Assembly: GCF_037031225.1 (NCBI RefSeq)
Contig: NZ_JAYEZN010000001.1
Span: 1,178,001 to 1,242,000, forward strand
DNA: 64,000 nt
Direction of reading: 5' to 3'
Source of the DNA: Halorientalis sp. LT38
GTDB taxonomy: Archaea; Halobacteriota; Halobacteria; Halobacteriales; Haloarculaceae
This document shows positions 35,375 to 44,342 of the stretch, in pieces (the stretch's first letter is position 1; every line of letters starts with the position of its first letter). Below the pieces are notes generated by a model, which worked only from the letters and a program-made list of their open reading frames with translations, made no database searches and was not told where the DNA came from. The position numbers and the translations under genes were made by a program.

Positions 35375-35968
35375 TCACTCCTTCGGCCCGCCGAGTCGTG
35401 GCGCCAGCCAGTCGGCGACCGCCGCGTCCGACAGGCGGTTGACGTTGACCGCCAGCCGCGCGTCCTCGCTGACCCAGACGTCGCCGTCCGCCCCCTCGCC
35501 GACGACGTTGAGCCCCGAGGGGGCCAGTTCCCGGTCGTTCTCCTCGAAGGTCGTGTCGGCACTCACGCCGAGTCGGCGCTTCAGCGCCGCCGACACCGCG
35601 ACGGTCAGCGAGGGTGCCGATCGCGATCGATACGCGGCAAGCGCGGCGTCGACTGATTCGGGCGCGAGCAGGGGGAGGTCGGCCGCGCAGGTGACGGCTG
35701 GCTGCTCGACGGTCGACAGCGTGTCGTCGAGATCCGCGACGTAGCCCTCCCCGGGCGTCTCGACGACGGCGGCGCCCCGCTCGCGGAGGTGGGCCGCGGT
35801 CGCGGGCGCGTGTGGAGACGTCGCTGCGACGACCGAATCGATCGAACTCCCGGCCAGCGCGTCGTGGACCCGGTCGACCATCGGTCGCCCCGCGATCTCG
35901 TAGAGTGGTTTCTCGACGGGCGCGTCCAGGCGCGTCCCGCGACCGCCACACATCAGAAGAGCGTCCAC
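35375..35968 (-). CDS. cobY: Adenosylcobinamide-phosphate guanylyltransferase CobY
   Basis: A 197-residue MobA-like nucleotidyltransferase: LLMCGGRGTRL binds GTP and EKPLYEIAGRPM follows. CobY is the archaeal replacement for bacterial CobU and lacks kinase activity. It transfers GMP to adenosylcobinamide phosphate. It overlaps cobS by 16 bases. Confidence 0.92.
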   Translation of the reverse strand: MDALLMCGGRGTRLDAPVEKPLYEIAGRPMVDRVHDALAGSSIDSVVAATSPHAPATAAHLRERGAAVVETPGEGYVADLDDTLSTVEQPAVTCAADLPLLAPESVDAALAAYRSRSAPSLTVAVSAALKRRLGVSADTTFEENDRELAPSGLNVVGEGADGDVWVSEDARLAVNVNRLSDAAVADWLAPRLGGPKE

Positions 35969-36768
35969 GCGATCACCCCGGCGTGCAGCGCGACGACGCG
36001 GGCGAGTTCGTTCGCGGCGCCGAAGACGTCCCCGTTGACGCCCCCGAGATTTCGGTCGGCCCAGCCCCGGAGCGCGAGTACCGTAAGGACGCCCGTGAGC
36101 AACGCGACCGCAGCGGCGGGCGAGGGCACGCCGAGGAAGGCCGCCGGGAGGGCCAGGAGTGCAGGGAGAAGCAGGTCGCGATCGCCGGAGGCCTGCGTCA
36201 GCTGTGCGCCCAGTCCGTCGGCTGGCGCACTCGCGAGACAGGCCAGCAGCGCCATCCCGAACTTCGCGCTCACCTCGGCGGCGACGACGACGGCCAGCGC
36301 CGCGACCGGCGGGATGCCAGCGAGCGCGGCCCCCGCGACGACCAGTCCGGCAACGACCAGTGCGAGCGCCAATGTCCCGCCGACCCCGACGGCGCTGTCT
36401 TTCAGTACCCGTCGGCGCGCCGCGATCTCGTCCTCTCCCTGACTGTGGACGACCGCCGCGTCACCGACGTCCGCGACGCCGTCGGCGTGGTTGATCCCGG
36501 TGAGCGCGACCAGCAGTACGGGAAAGGCGATCGCGAGCGTCGCGGTCGGCAGCGGGAGGAAGAACGGGAGCGCAGCGACCGCGCCGACGAGGTAGCCCAC
36601 CGGGACGAACGTCGCCGGCGTTCGACGGAAGGCCTCCCAGGCCCGCAGGTCCGTCCCGACCGGGAGCCGCGTCAGGAATCCGAGCGCGCCGAGGCCCGCC
36701 TGGGTCAGTCCGGTCCCGGCGTGGTCGGCGCCCGCGGACTCGGATCGGCGGTCGTCGGCCACGGTCAC
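35953..36768 (-). CDS. cobS: Adenosylcobinamide-GDP ribazoletransferase CobS
   Basis: A 271-residue membrane enzyme of about six helices that joins adenosylcobinamide-GDP to alpha-ribazole (phosphate). The metal-binding motif NHADGVADVGDA is intact. GTG start at 36768 overlaps the cbiB stop (GTGA). Confidence 0.92.
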   Translation of the reverse strand: MTVADDRRSESAGADHAGTGLTQAGLGALGFLTRLPVGTDLRAWEAFRRTPATFVPVGYLVGAVAALPFFLPLPTATLAIAFPVLLVALTGINHADGVADVGDAAVVHSQGEDEIAARRRVLKDSAVGVGGTLALALVVAGLVVAGAALAGIPPVAALAVVVAAEVSAKFGMALLACLASAPADGLGAQLTQASGDRDLLLPALLALPAAFLGVPSPAAAVALLTGVLTVLALRGWADRNLGGVNGDVFGAANELARVVALHAGVIAWTLF

Positions 36769-37673
36769 CGCACCTCCGGAAGTACCACGACGAACGCGGC
36801 GAGCGCATAGGCCAGAACGCCCGCGACGGCGACGACCCGCCGGGCCCGCCGGGAGTCCTCGACGGTCGGCAACGCCGCCGTCGGATTGAGGACGTACGCG
36901 CCGGGTTTTTCGAGTCTGACCGACAGGGCCGCGGCGAGCGTCCCCATCGGCCAGCCGGAGTTGGGCGAGGGGACCGACTCGACCCAGTAGGCGGCCCGAG
37001 CGAGCGCCGTCGGGGCGCCCGCCGCGACCGCGAGCAGCAGCGCGCTCGCGCGTGCGGGGGTCCACATGACCGCGTCGTCCAGCCGCGCGGGCGCCCAGCC
37101 GACGGGTTTGGAGCGGTAGCCGAGCATCGAGTCCATCGTGTTGACCGCCTTCACCCAGACCGCGGCGGCCGCACCCAGGGCCAGCGAGACCTGCGCGCCC
37201 AGCGCGAAGGCCGCGAGCGGCGCGACCAGCCCGTCCGCCAGGTTCTCGGCGGCGCTCTCGACGGCCGCACTGCGAACCTGCCCGGCCGTCAGTTCCGAGG
37301 CGTCACGGCCCGCCAGCGCGCGCAACCCCTCGCGGGCGGCCGGGAGGTCCCGCTCGCTGTCCTCGCTCACCTGCCGGGCCGTCGAGAGCAGACGCCGGAG
37401 GCTCGTCGTGACGAACAGCGCGAGGCCCGCGAGCACGGCCCCCAACAGGAGGGAAGCGGTCGTCGCGGCCGTGATACCGACCCACGCGACCGCGGCGGCG
37501 GTCAGCGGGAGCGCGACCGCGCTGCACAATCCCACGAGTCGGGGCGCGCCCCACTCACGATCGAGAGGCGCGACGGCGCGGCCGAACCAGGCGACGGGGT
37601 GGAGCGAGTTCGGGAGTTCCGCCACGGCGGTGTCGAGGGCGAGCGCCAGCCCGACGGCGCCGGCGCTCAGCAC
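36765..37673 (-). CDS. cbiB: Adenosylcobinamide-phosphate synthase CbiB
   Basis: A 302-residue membrane protein with four to five helices. LHPVAWFGRAVAPLDREWG opens the conserved part and VKAVNTMDSMLGYRS is the family signature. It attaches aminopropanol phosphate to cobyric acid. The GTG at 37673 fits the family N-terminus. Confidence 0.9.
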   Translation of the reverse strand: MLSAGAVGLALALDTAVAELPNSLHPVAWFGRAVAPLDREWGAPRLVGLCSAVALPLTAAAVAWVGITAATTASLLLGAVLAGLALFVTTSLRRLLSTARQVSEDSERDLPAAREGLRALAGRDASELTAGQVRSAAVESAAENLADGLVAPLAAFALGAQVSLALGAAAAVWVKAVNTMDSMLGYRSKPVGWAPARLDDAVMWTPARASALLLAVAAGAPTALARAAYWVESVPSPNSGWPMGTLAAALSVRLEKPGAYVLNPTAALPTVEDSRRARRVVAVAGVLAYALAAFVVVLPEVR

Positions 37674-37689
37674 GGCTGACTCACCCCGT

Positions 37690-38361
37690 TCAGTCCCACG
37701 CGCGACCCTCCAGGTAGGACGGGAGTTCGGTGAGGGGGACGTCCGCGAGGAGGACCTGGTTCGGACCGGCGTCGGCCCCTCGCTCCCCCTCGCCGTCGCG
37801 GTCGACGACCCGCCCGTCCGTCTCCGGGTCGTCGCCGACGTGCCAGAGCGACGCGAGGGGGACGTCCAGTTGCGCAGCGGCCTCGGCGAAGGCGCGCCGG
37901 TCGGGTTTGCGCCAGCCACAGCCGGCGCTCGTGACGATGGCGTCGAGCTCGTCGCGTGAGATTTCGGAGCGGATGAGCACGCGCGAGACGAGTTCCCCCA
38001 GGCTGCAGTTCGAGAGGACGCAGACCGGCCCTCGATCCGCGGCGGCGCGGACGGCGTCGACCGCGCCGGGTCGGGTCTCCACCTCGGGATCGAACGCGGA
38101 GACGACCGCCCGCCTGATCGCCGTGCCCGGCGCGTGGACGCCGCGGCTGGCGAGGGCGGCGTTGACGTGCGCCGGAAACGGGACCTCCGCGCCCGCGGGC
38201 GCGTCGACGTGAGATTCCCGGTAGGCGCTGGCCCAGTCCGGCGGGACCTCGACGTCGCGCTCAGCGAGCGCCGCGCCCACTGCGGCCGCGGGGTCGGCCG
38301 TCCTGTCGACGGCGACGAGCGTCCCGAAGAGGTCGAACGATACTGCCACGCGCTGTCTCAA
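37690..38361 (-). CDS. HAD-family hydrolase in the cobalamin operon
   Basis: A 223-residue HAD protein with nucleophile Asp10 (FDLFGTL), motif II Ser117 (VLSNCS), Lys152 (WRKPD) and metal Asp177/178 (GDDPETD). The second motif-I Asp usual in phosphatases is Phe here, as in some dehalogenase-like members. It is the first gene of the cobalamin operon, 16 bases before cbiB. The alpha-ribazole-5-prime-phosphate phosphatase (CobC/CobZ) is missing nearby, so this may fill that step. Confidence 0.75.
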   Translation of the reverse strand: MRQRVAVSFDLFGTLVAVDRTADPAAAVGAALAERDVEVPPDWASAYRESHVDAPAGAEVPFPAHVNAALASRGVHAPGTAIRRAVVSAFDPEVETRPGAVDAVRAAADRGPVCVLSNCSLGELVSRVLIRSEISRDELDAIVTSAGCGWRKPDRRAFAEAAAQLDVPLASLWHVGDDPETDGRVVDRDGEGERGADAGPNQVLLADVPLTELPSYLEGRAWD

Positions 38362-38599
38362 TTCGCGGTACTCACTTCAACTCCGCGGTCGGGGGTAAGT
38401 CTGGCCTGAGAGACCTGTTCGGAGCGTGAATTCACGGGCCGCCGAGGGCGGCGTGACGGCGTCGCCATCTCCCGGTTGAACGGTCTGCCCCCTTCAATAC
38501 CCCGACGCCCAACTGGCCAGGTATGACTGCCATCCACGGTCGGTCCACCGTCCTCGCTCCGAACGCCTCCCGCACACCTCGAGGCCCGAGGTGACAGCA

Positions 38600-38785
38600 G
38601 TGGGGACGCTGGGGCGACTGAAAGCGTACTTCGCGAACGACGGTTCGGCGGCCAGCTACGAGTGTCTCAGCTGTCGCGCGCGATTCGAGCGCCAGCACCA
38701 GGTCTGTCCGGAGTGTGGCGGCTACGACGTGCGCTCGCGGGAGTGGCTCGATAGCGGCGACGATCCGGACGGTGACGACCGATAA
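38600..38785 (+). CDS. Small zinc-ribbon protein
   Basis: A 61-residue protein with CLSCRARFE and CPECGGYDV, a four-Cys zinc ribbon, and an acidic end. A Shine-Dalgarno-like GAGGTGA lies five bases before the GTG at 38600; an in-frame GTG three codons earlier overlaps it and is less likely. Haloarchaeal family of unknown function. Confidence 0.7.
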   Translation: MGTLGRLKAYFANDGSAASYECLSCRARFERQHQVCPECGGYDVRSREWLDSGDDPDGDDR

Positions 38786-38788
38786 GGG

Positions 38789-39091
38789 TCAGACCTGTTC
38801 GCGGAGTTCGATCTCGCCGTCGCTGTGGACGACGACGAGGAGTCCTTCGTAGTTGAAAGAGAGCGAGCCGTGGACCCCCGACTGGTCGGTCGTCGGTCCG
38901 AAGACGTGATCGAGGGCGTCCGGATCGACGTACTCGTCGAGTGGCTCGAGCGCCGTCGGTTCGGCGTCTCTGACCGCACCGACGGCTTCGAGGACCCGAA
39001 TACTCGGGTTCTCCGTCGCCGTGTCGTAGGAGGTGCGGTACGTGCCGGTCCCGGCATCGTACGCAACCTCCCTGTCTTCAGGGGATGTCAT
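38789..39091 (-). CDS. HalOD1 output-domain protein
   Basis: A 100-residue single HalOD1-like domain: YDTATENPSIRVLEAVGAV, a helix, DEYVDPDALDHVF and SLSFNYEGLLVVVHSDGEIE. Freestanding copies are common in haloarchaea and are thought to act as signal outputs. It is convergent with the zinc-ribbon gene, only three bases apart. Confidence 0.78.
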   Translation of the reverse strand: MTSPEDREVAYDAGTGTYRTSYDTATENPSIRVLEAVGAVRDAEPTALEPLDEYVDPDALDHVFGPTTDQSGVHGSLSFNYEGLLVVVHSDGEIELREQV

Positions 39092-39311
39092 ATCGATTTG
39101 AGTCTCGGGGCCGCCGCAGAACGACAAAATCGTCTCGGTGCAAGGTTCGCGAGGTGTCTATTTAACGTGTCGTTCTCCGTCCAGTCTTTCGCCGGTGCGG
39201 TCACGCGGAATCCGACCGACCGTCGACGGCCGACGTGACCGCGAAATTGTCCGTTTCGACCCATATTCCTGCCGAAAATAAGGGTTTAGGGCTTCACGTG
39301 GAGGGGCGAGT

Positions 39312-39974
39312 ATGGCCGAAGCAGACTGGAGCGTCAGCTCCGACGCGATCGTCGAGCGACCGCGCCGCATCCGGAACCACCCCCTGCTGTCGGCGGTCTA
39401 CGACCACCACGACGCCCTGATCGGAGAGCACCTCCCCGACGGCGAGTTCCTCGAAGTGGCCTTCGGCCAGTACATGCACCCCGAGGCCGACGTGGGACTC
39501 GAGGCCTGGCCCTCGAACGTCCGCGAGACGGACGAACCCGCGATCGTCGGGGACGCCCGGTCGCTGCCCGTCCCCGACGACTCCTTCGACGGGATCATCG
39601 GCCGCCGGTTCCTCCACCACGTCCCCGAACGGGATCGCCACGAGATCGTCCGGGAGTGCGAGCGCGTGCTCAGACCCGGCGGCAGGCTGATCCTCCTCGA
39701 AGGCACCCCCGGGCTCTACCGACGGGTGACCAAGGGGATGGCGTTCCGGCTCGGCGTCATGGACGAGGACAACGACCTCTACGGCCACCTGTCCAGGGAG
39801 GAACTTCGCGACCTGCTCGGGCAGGAGTTCGAGATCGTGGCCGACGAGCCGCTCGGGTCGCCACTGATGATGGCCTGCATCTCCGAGTCCGAACTATCGA
39901 AGTACCTGTTCCCCGTATACGAGCGCACACAGGTCGTCACCTGGTGGACGCTGATCGTCGGCGAGGTGACCTGA
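39312..39974 (+). CDS. Class I methyltransferase-like protein
   Basis: A 220-residue protein with methyltransferase order (VVGDARSLPVPDDSFDGIIG-like region, LHHVPERDRHEIVRECERVLRPGGRLILLEG). The Gly-rich SAM loop is degenerate (LEVAFGQYMHPEAD), so SAM binding may be altered. A Shine-Dalgarno GGAGG lies seven bases before the ATG. Substrate unknown. Confidence 0.75.
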   Translation: MAEADWSVSSDAIVERPRRIRNHPLLSAVYDHHDALIGEHLPDGEFLEVAFGQYMHPEADVGLEAWPSNVRETDEPAIVGDARSLPVPDDSFDGIIGRRFLHHVPERDRHEIVRECERVLRPGGRLILLEGTPGLYRRVTKGMAFRLGVMDEDNDLYGHLSREELRDLLGQEFEIVADEPLGSPLMMACISESELSKYLFPVYERTQVVTWWTLIVGEVT

Positions 39975-40056
39975 GGGGGCGTTGACACGGAAGTTCGGCC
40001 CTGGAGGAGGCCAGTGAACACACGTTCAACTCCGCGCGATCGGAGTAGCAAAACGA

Positions 40057-40130
40057 GTCCGCCCTCCCCGATTTGAACGGGGGGCAAGTCGATCTACAGT
40101 CGACTGCTCTACCAGTCTGAGCTAAGGGCG
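40057..40130 (-). tRNA. tRNA-Tyr (GTA)
   Basis: The acceptor arms CCGCCCT and AGGGCGG pair with an A discriminator, and the anticodon loop CTGTAGA gives GTA. The T arm has GTTCAAATC. No CCA is encoded and no intron is seen. The C1-G72 pair is the archaeal Tyr identity element. Confidence 0.95.
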
Positions 40131-40253
40131 GTCGCATGAAAACGTAGGACCACTGCCGGACTTAACGGTTACCATTCAGTGGCCGCCCGTGGGGGCCTTT
40201 GCCGTCGTCGCCGCGGCCGACCATCGTCAGACGCTCGGGAAGATTGATATACC

Positions 40254-40261
40254 TCGGGTGA
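40254..40261 (+). promoter_or_regulatory. TATA box of cdrL
   Basis: TTGATATA is centred about 24 bases before the ATG at 40281, consistent with a near-leaderless start. Confidence 0.45.
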
Positions 40262-40280
40262 GAAGCCGTTGACAGGTCGA

Positions 40281-40808
40281 ATGAGTAAAATAACCTTCCG
40301 CGCGGACGACGAACTCATCGAGCGGCTCGAGGAGTTCGACGCGTCGAAGAGCGAGGTCATGCGGGAGGCCCTTCGGACGTACCTCGACGGGGCCGACGAC
40401 GACGCGACGTCGACGGACCCCACCGAGGAGAGCCTCGACGACCTCGTGGCCGAGCGGGTCGACGCCATGATCGCGGACCGGCTGGAGACCGCGTTTACGC
40501 CGACCCGACCCCAGGATATCAACGTAAACATCGCTCTCGACGGCGAATCCGCGTCGTCCGACGACGTGAACGTCGACCGGCGTAAGACGACCGTCGAGGA
40601 CGACGCGGACGCGAGCGCGGACGAACACACGTCGTGCCAGCAGTGCGGAGACGAGCTGGGACCGAACCACGTCTACTGCCCGAACTGCGGGGAGAAGGCG
40701 GCCCGGCGTGCGTTCTGTGAGTGCGGCGACGAACTGCGATCGGACTGGGCGTTCTGCCCCGGCTGCGGCCGCCGGACCCCGGCCGCCGACGTACTGGACC
40801 GATCGTAA
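40281..40808 (+). CDS. cdrL: CdrL-like ribbon-helix-helix/zinc-ribbon protein
   Basis: A 175-residue protein. Residues 1-37 form a ribbon-helix-helix (ITFRADDELIERLEEFDASK), residues 40-115 are an acidic linker, and two zinc ribbons follow (Cys119/122/133/136 and Cys146/148/159/162). It sits before a short RHH gene and ftsZ2, the order described in Haloferax as cdrL-cdrS-ftsZ2. Probably a partner regulator of division. A TTG four codons upstream is rejected as start. Confidence 0.85.
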   Translation: MSKITFRADDELIERLEEFDASKSEVMREALRTYLDGADDDATSTDPTEESLDDLVAERVDAMIADRLETAFTPTRPQDINVNIALDGESASSDDVNVDRRKTTVEDDADASADEHTSCQQCGDELGPNHVYCPNCGEKAARRAFCECGDELRSDWAFCPGCGRRTPAADVLDRS

Positions 40809-40813
40809 TACTC

Positions 40814-40840
40814 CGTAAACGGCAAAAACGCCGCGTTTAC
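40814..40840 (+). terminator. Inverted repeat after cdrL
   Basis: GTAAACGGC and GCCGCGTTTAC pair with a two-base bulge around AAAAAC, just after the cdrL stop. It may end cdrL transcription or be an operator, since the GTAAAC half-site recurs downstream. Confidence 0.4.
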
Positions 40841-40877
40841 CCGGGTAAGCAAGCCGTGTCTTACAGCAGGGGAAACC

Positions 40878-40884
40878 TTTATAA
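40878..40884 (+). promoter_or_regulatory. TATA box of cdrS-ftsZ2
   Basis: TTTATAA preceded by a purine-rich GGGGAAACC (BRE-like). Transcription would start near 40908, leaving a leader of about 130 bases before cdrS, unusually long for haloarchaea. Confidence 0.6.
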
Positions 40885-40909
40885 CCCAACAGTATGATGT
40901 AAACTCTGC

Positions 40910-40928
40910 GTAAGACGATGCGTCTTAC
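40910..40928. promoter_or_regulatory. Palindrome at the cdrS transcription start, likely operator
   Basis: GTAAGACGATGCGTCTTAC is a perfect eight-base inverted repeat with a three-base centre. It lies at the predicted transcription start. Related half-sites GTCTTAC (about 40858) and GTAAAC (40898, 40979) surround it. Position suits repression by a ribbon-helix-helix dimer such as CdrS or CdrL. Confidence 0.55.
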
Positions 40929-41036
40929 ACACCGGGTCCGGGGCACGACGCCCACCGCCCTCGGGCGGTTTCCGGTGTGTAAACACGGGGCGCGGTGCGC
41001 AACCCCGCGTCGTCTTACCTCACAGGGGAACCAACA

Positions 41037-41222
41037 ATGGAGCGTGTGACACTACGGATTCCGAAGCAGCAGATCGAAGAGGTCGAACGAATGGTCGATT
41101 CGGGCGAGTACCCGAACCGCAGCGAGGCCATCCGATCGGCCGTCCGCGACATGCTAAATGAACAAGAGGACAGCCGGGAGCGGTCCTCCGAGAAGCGCAA
41201 ACGTTCCTGGGCCAAGGTGTAG
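41037..41222 (+). CDS. cdrS: CdrS ribbon-helix-helix division regulator
   Basis: A 61-residue RHH protein: [20 protein letters not shown] then [15 protein letters not shown] and a basic tail. CdrS is a known short transcriptional regulator of division genes in haloarchaea, co-transcribed with ftsZ2. Here it ends three bases before ftsZ2. The ATG at 41037 is the family start. Confidence 0.92.
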   Translation: MERVTLRIPKQQIEEVERMVDSGEYPNRSEAIRSAVRDMLNEQEDSRERSSEKRKRSWAKV

Positions 41223-41225
41223 ACG

Positions 41226-42443
41226 ATGCAGGACCTCGTGAAGTCGGCCTTGGAGAACGACGAGAAGGAGAAGGAAAAGCAGGAGAACGCTGGCGCGGAA
41301 GGGTTCGGTGACCCCCGCATCGTGATCGTCGGCGCGGGCGGTGCCGGCAACAACACGGTCAACCGACTGTACAACATCGGCGTCGACGGCGCCGAGACGG
41401 TCGCGATCAACACCGACCGCCAGCACCTCGAGATGATCGAGGCCGACACGAAGATCCTGGTCGGCAAGAGCCTCACCAACGGGCTCGGCGCGGGCGGCGA
41501 CCCCAGCATGGGCGAGCGCGCGACCGAGATGGCACAGGGCACGATCAAGGAAGTCCTCGGCGAGGCGGACCTCGTGTTCGTCACCGCGGGCATGGGCGGC
41601 GGCACCGGCACGGGTGCGGCCCCCGTGGTCTCGAAGATCGCCAAGGAACAGGGCGCCATCGTCGTCGGCATGGTCTCGACGCCGTTCAACGTCGAGCGCG
41701 CCCGGACTGTCAAGGCCGAGGAAGGTCTCGAGAAACTGCGTAACGAGGCCGACTCGATCATTGTCCTGGACAACAACCGGCTGCTCGACTACGTCCCGAA
41801 CCTGCCCATCGGCAAGGCGTTCTCGGTGATGGACCAGATCATCGCCGAGACGGTCAAGGGCATCTCGGAGACGATCACCCAGCCGAGCCTGATCAACCTG
41901 GACTACGCGGACATGTCCGCCATCATGAACAAGGGTGGCGTGGCAGTCATGCTGGTCGGGGAGACTCAGGACAAGAACAAGACCGAGGAGGTCGTCAAAG
42001 ACGCGATGAACCATCCCCTCCTCGACGTGGACTACCGCGGCGCCTCCGGTGGGCTGGTCCACATCACCGGCGGCCCCGACCTCACGCTGAAGGAGGCCGA
42101 GGGCATCGCCCAGAACATCACCGACCGACTGGAAGCCGACGCCAACGTCATCTGGGGCGCGCGCATCCAGGAGGAGTACAAGGGCAAGGTCCGCGTCATG
42201 GCCATCATGACCGGCGTCCAGAGCGCCCAGATCCTGGGTCCGACGACCCAGAAGCAGGCCAACAAGTCCAAGCAGGCGATGGACGCCGAGAGCGAGGACT
42301 TCGACGGCCAGTTCGACGCGAGCGAGAACGTCAACAACGGTGCGGCCAACGCCTCGGGCGCCCGCGGCGACGGCTGGGCCGACGGCGGCCAGGACGAGTC
42401 CAGCGAGCAGAAGAACGGACTCGACGTCATCCGGACGAACTGA
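41226..42443 (+). CDS. ftsZ2: Cell division protein FtsZ2
   Basis: A 405-residue tubulin-like GTPase. [14 protein letters not shown], the tubulin signature GGGTGTG (124-130) and the T7 synergy loop NLDYAD (224-229) are intact. The N-terminal 28 residues are charged and the C-terminal 60 residues are a disordered acidic linker. FtsZ2 drives constriction in archaea with two FtsZ proteins. The tight link to cdrS identifies this copy as FtsZ2. Confidence 0.95.
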   Translation: MQDLVKSALENDEKEKEKQENAGAEGFGDPRIVIVGAGGAGNNTVNRLYNIGVDGAETVAINTDRQHLEMIEADTKILVGKSLTNGLGAGGDPSMGERATEMAQGTIKEVLGEADLVFVTAGMGGGTGTGAAPVVSKIAKEQGAIVVGMVSTPFNVERARTVKAEEGLEKLRNEADSIIVLDNNRLLDYVPNLPIGKAFSVMDQIIAETVKGISETITQPSLINLDYADMSAIMNKGGVAVMLVGETQDKNKTEEVVKDAMNHPLLDVDYRGASGGLVHITGGPDLTLKEAEGIAQNITDRLEADANVIWGARIQEEYKGKVRVMAIMTGVQSAQILGPTTQKQANKSKQAMDAESEDFDGQFDASENVNNGAANASGARGDGWADGGQDESSEQKNGLDVIRTN

Positions 42444-42544
42444 CGCCACCCAACTTCGCCTTTTTCGCACAGTCATCCCCGCGAGCCGCGGCTCTCCAAC
42501 GATCGCTCGGAGGATTATTTCACTCGACGGTAGCGGCCCGCCGA

Positions 42545-43561
42545 TCAGTCCGCGGCGTGGACCGCCTCGACCAGCGAGCACTTCCGACAGACCTCGCCGG
42601 TCGTGGTGGCGCCGCAGCGCTCGCACTCGCCGTACTCCGGGCCGCCGCCGTTCCGGTAGGCCCGGGCGGCCATCGCGGCGATGTCCTCGTAGCCGGCCAT
42701 GATCGAGTGGCGGACGCCGGGGTGGCCCTCTTCCATCTCGAAGAGGAGCTGCTGGATCTCGCCGCGGTAGGCCTCGCTGGAGTGGGGACACTCCGTGATG
42801 TGAGCGGGTAGCTCCTTCAGTTGGGCGTAGAGAGCGACCTCCTTCTCGGGGACGTCCCGGAGGGGCTTGGCGCGCGGGACGAACGGGCCGTCAGTGCTGA
42901 CGCGGGTCGGTGTGCCGTCGCGGTCGGCGGCGTTCTCGGAATCATCGGCGCTCGGGAAGGCGCCCAGACTCGCGTCGAAGTGCTTGGCCATCTGCTCGAC
43001 GTCCCCCTCGAAGAAGTTCATCAGCGCGGTCTGGGCCTCGTCGTCGAGGTTGTGGCCGGTCAGGAGTTTGTCGGCCTCGTACTCCGCCGCGTACTCCGAG
43101 AGGAGGTCCCGGCGGAAGACCCCGCAGTAGGCGCAGGGGGCCATGTCCAGCGGGTCGTCGCTGGCCACGTCGTCCATCCGGAGGTCGAACTCCTCCTCGT
43201 AGGTGACCAGTTCGTGGCGGATGTCGAGGTCGTCGGTGAGGTCGAGACAGGCCGAGAGCGACTCGTCGCGGTAGCCCTCGATGCCCTCGTGGATGGTGAG
43301 CGCGACGAGTTCGACTCGCGGGTCCTGCGCGAAGGTGTCGTGGAGAATCTCCGTGAGGACGACGCTGTCCTTGCCCCCCGAGAGGCCGATCAGCCAGGTC
43401 TCGGGGTCGTCGGGGGTGGCGTCGTCGGGGAGGAGGTTGTCCTCGCGGACCCGTCGGCGGACCCGGGTCTCGACGGAGCGGCAGAAGTGCTCGGCGCACA
43501 TGTGGAGCCCCGAGTAGGCGGCGTGCATGACCGCCTCGTCGCCGCACTTGTCGCAGTCCAT
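42545..43561 (-). CDS. ncsA: tRNA 2-thiouridine synthase NcsA (Ncs6/TtuA family)
   Basis: A 338-residue PP-loop enzyme that thiolates U34 of Lys, Glu and Gln tRNAs using SAMP-type sulfur carriers. Motifs seen are an N-terminal zinc site (CDKC, MCAEHFC), PP-loop SGGKDS (61-66), catalytic CAYCG (143-147) and a C-terminal zinc site (CERCG, CRKC). An acidic insert around 205-220 is a halophile feature. Single gene, convergent with ftsZ2. Confidence 0.93.
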   Translation of the reverse strand: MDCDKCGDEAVMHAAYSGLHMCAEHFCRSVETRVRRRVREDNLLPDDATPDDPETWLIGLSGGKDSVVLTEILHDTFAQDPRVELVALTIHEGIEGYRDESLSACLDLTDDLDIRHELVTYEEEFDLRMDDVASDDPLDMAPCAYCGVFRRDLLSEYAAEYEADKLLTGHNLDDEAQTALMNFFEGDVEQMAKHFDASLGAFPSADDSENAADRDGTPTRVSTDGPFVPRAKPLRDVPEKEVALYAQLKELPAHITECPHSSEAYRGEIQQLLFEMEEGHPGVRHSIMAGYEDIAAMAARAYRNGGGPEYGECERCGATTTGEVCRKCSLVEAVHAAD

Positions 43562-43651
43562 TGGCGACCCCTTCTCGCCCCGGCAGGTTGACCGTTACGT
43601 TCCGGACCCGGGAGCGAACCGTTTAGGCCGTCGCCGACCAACCGGCGAGCA

Positions 43652-44305
43652 ATGAGCGAGTTCGAGCGCGACGCGGCCGTCGACCGCGTCGCGGATCTCG
43701 TCGAGACCGTCGCGACAGCGCCGATGCCCGTCCCGGTCACGGAAGTGTGGGTCTACGGCGACGTCGCCCTCGGCCTGGATCCGGTCGAGCGGCTGGACGT
43801 CTACGTCACCAAGGACATGCTGTTCGGTCGAGATTCGGATCGCGAATCGGAGTTCCGCGAGTCCCACGGCGTGAAGGGCGTCGGCGAGACGGTCGACGCC
43901 GACTGGGCGGCCGAGTACCCCGAGTACCTGCGAGCCAACGCCAGCGGCCACGCCGCCCCCGAGAAGTGCCTGGCCGCCCACCTCCTCGAGGACGACGAGC
44001 CGATCCACCTGGAGGTCTGCAACGCTTCCTTCGAGGGCAACGTCCGACAGCGACTGGAGGGCGCGATGGCCCAGGAGAACTACGAGCGGATCCTGGACCC
44101 ACGCGGGGTCTGTCTCTGGGCGGAGGGTCAGCGCAGCGACGAGGCCTTCCGGAAGCTCCGCGAGAGCGAGTTCGCCTTCCCGCCGCTCTCCGGGGCGCTG
44201 GAGATGCTCGGGCTAGATCCGGAGGAGGCAGCGGAAGCGGCCGAGGCGGTCCGCGAGTACCGGGCCGAAGAGGACGGCGTGACGGTTCGGGGCGACGTGC
44301 TCTGA
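43652..44305 (+). CDS. Conserved haloarchaeal protein (possibly DUF7095)
   Basis: A 217-residue acidic soluble protein with VTEVWVYGDVALGLDPVERLDVYVTKDMLF, reminiscent of a nucleotidyltransferase-like start, and a long C-terminal helix (DPEEAAEAAEAVREYRA). Recurring haloarchaeal family of unknown role; the DUF number is from memory. Divergent from ncsA. Confidence 0.75.
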   Translation: MSEFERDAAVDRVADLVETVATAPMPVPVTEVWVYGDVALGLDPVERLDVYVTKDMLFGRDSDRESEFRESHGVKGVGETVDADWAAEYPEYLRANASGHAAPEKCLAAHLLEDDEPIHLEVCNASFEGNVRQRLEGAMAQENYERILDPRGVCLWAEGQRSDEAFRKLRESEFAFPPLSGALEMLGLDPEEAAEAAEAVREYRAEEDGVTVRGDVL

Positions 44306-44342
44306 ACGCAACTGTCATGTCGGTCCCCCGTCGAGTTCGGGT

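Noticed and set aside
30161-38361. Cobalamin riboswitch in front of cobalamin genes
   Set aside because: No B12-box-like structure was seen, and this riboswitch is not expected in haloarchaea.
40057-40130. An intron in the tRNA-Tyr gene
   Set aside because: The cloverleaf closes at 74 bases with a normal seven-base anticodon loop.
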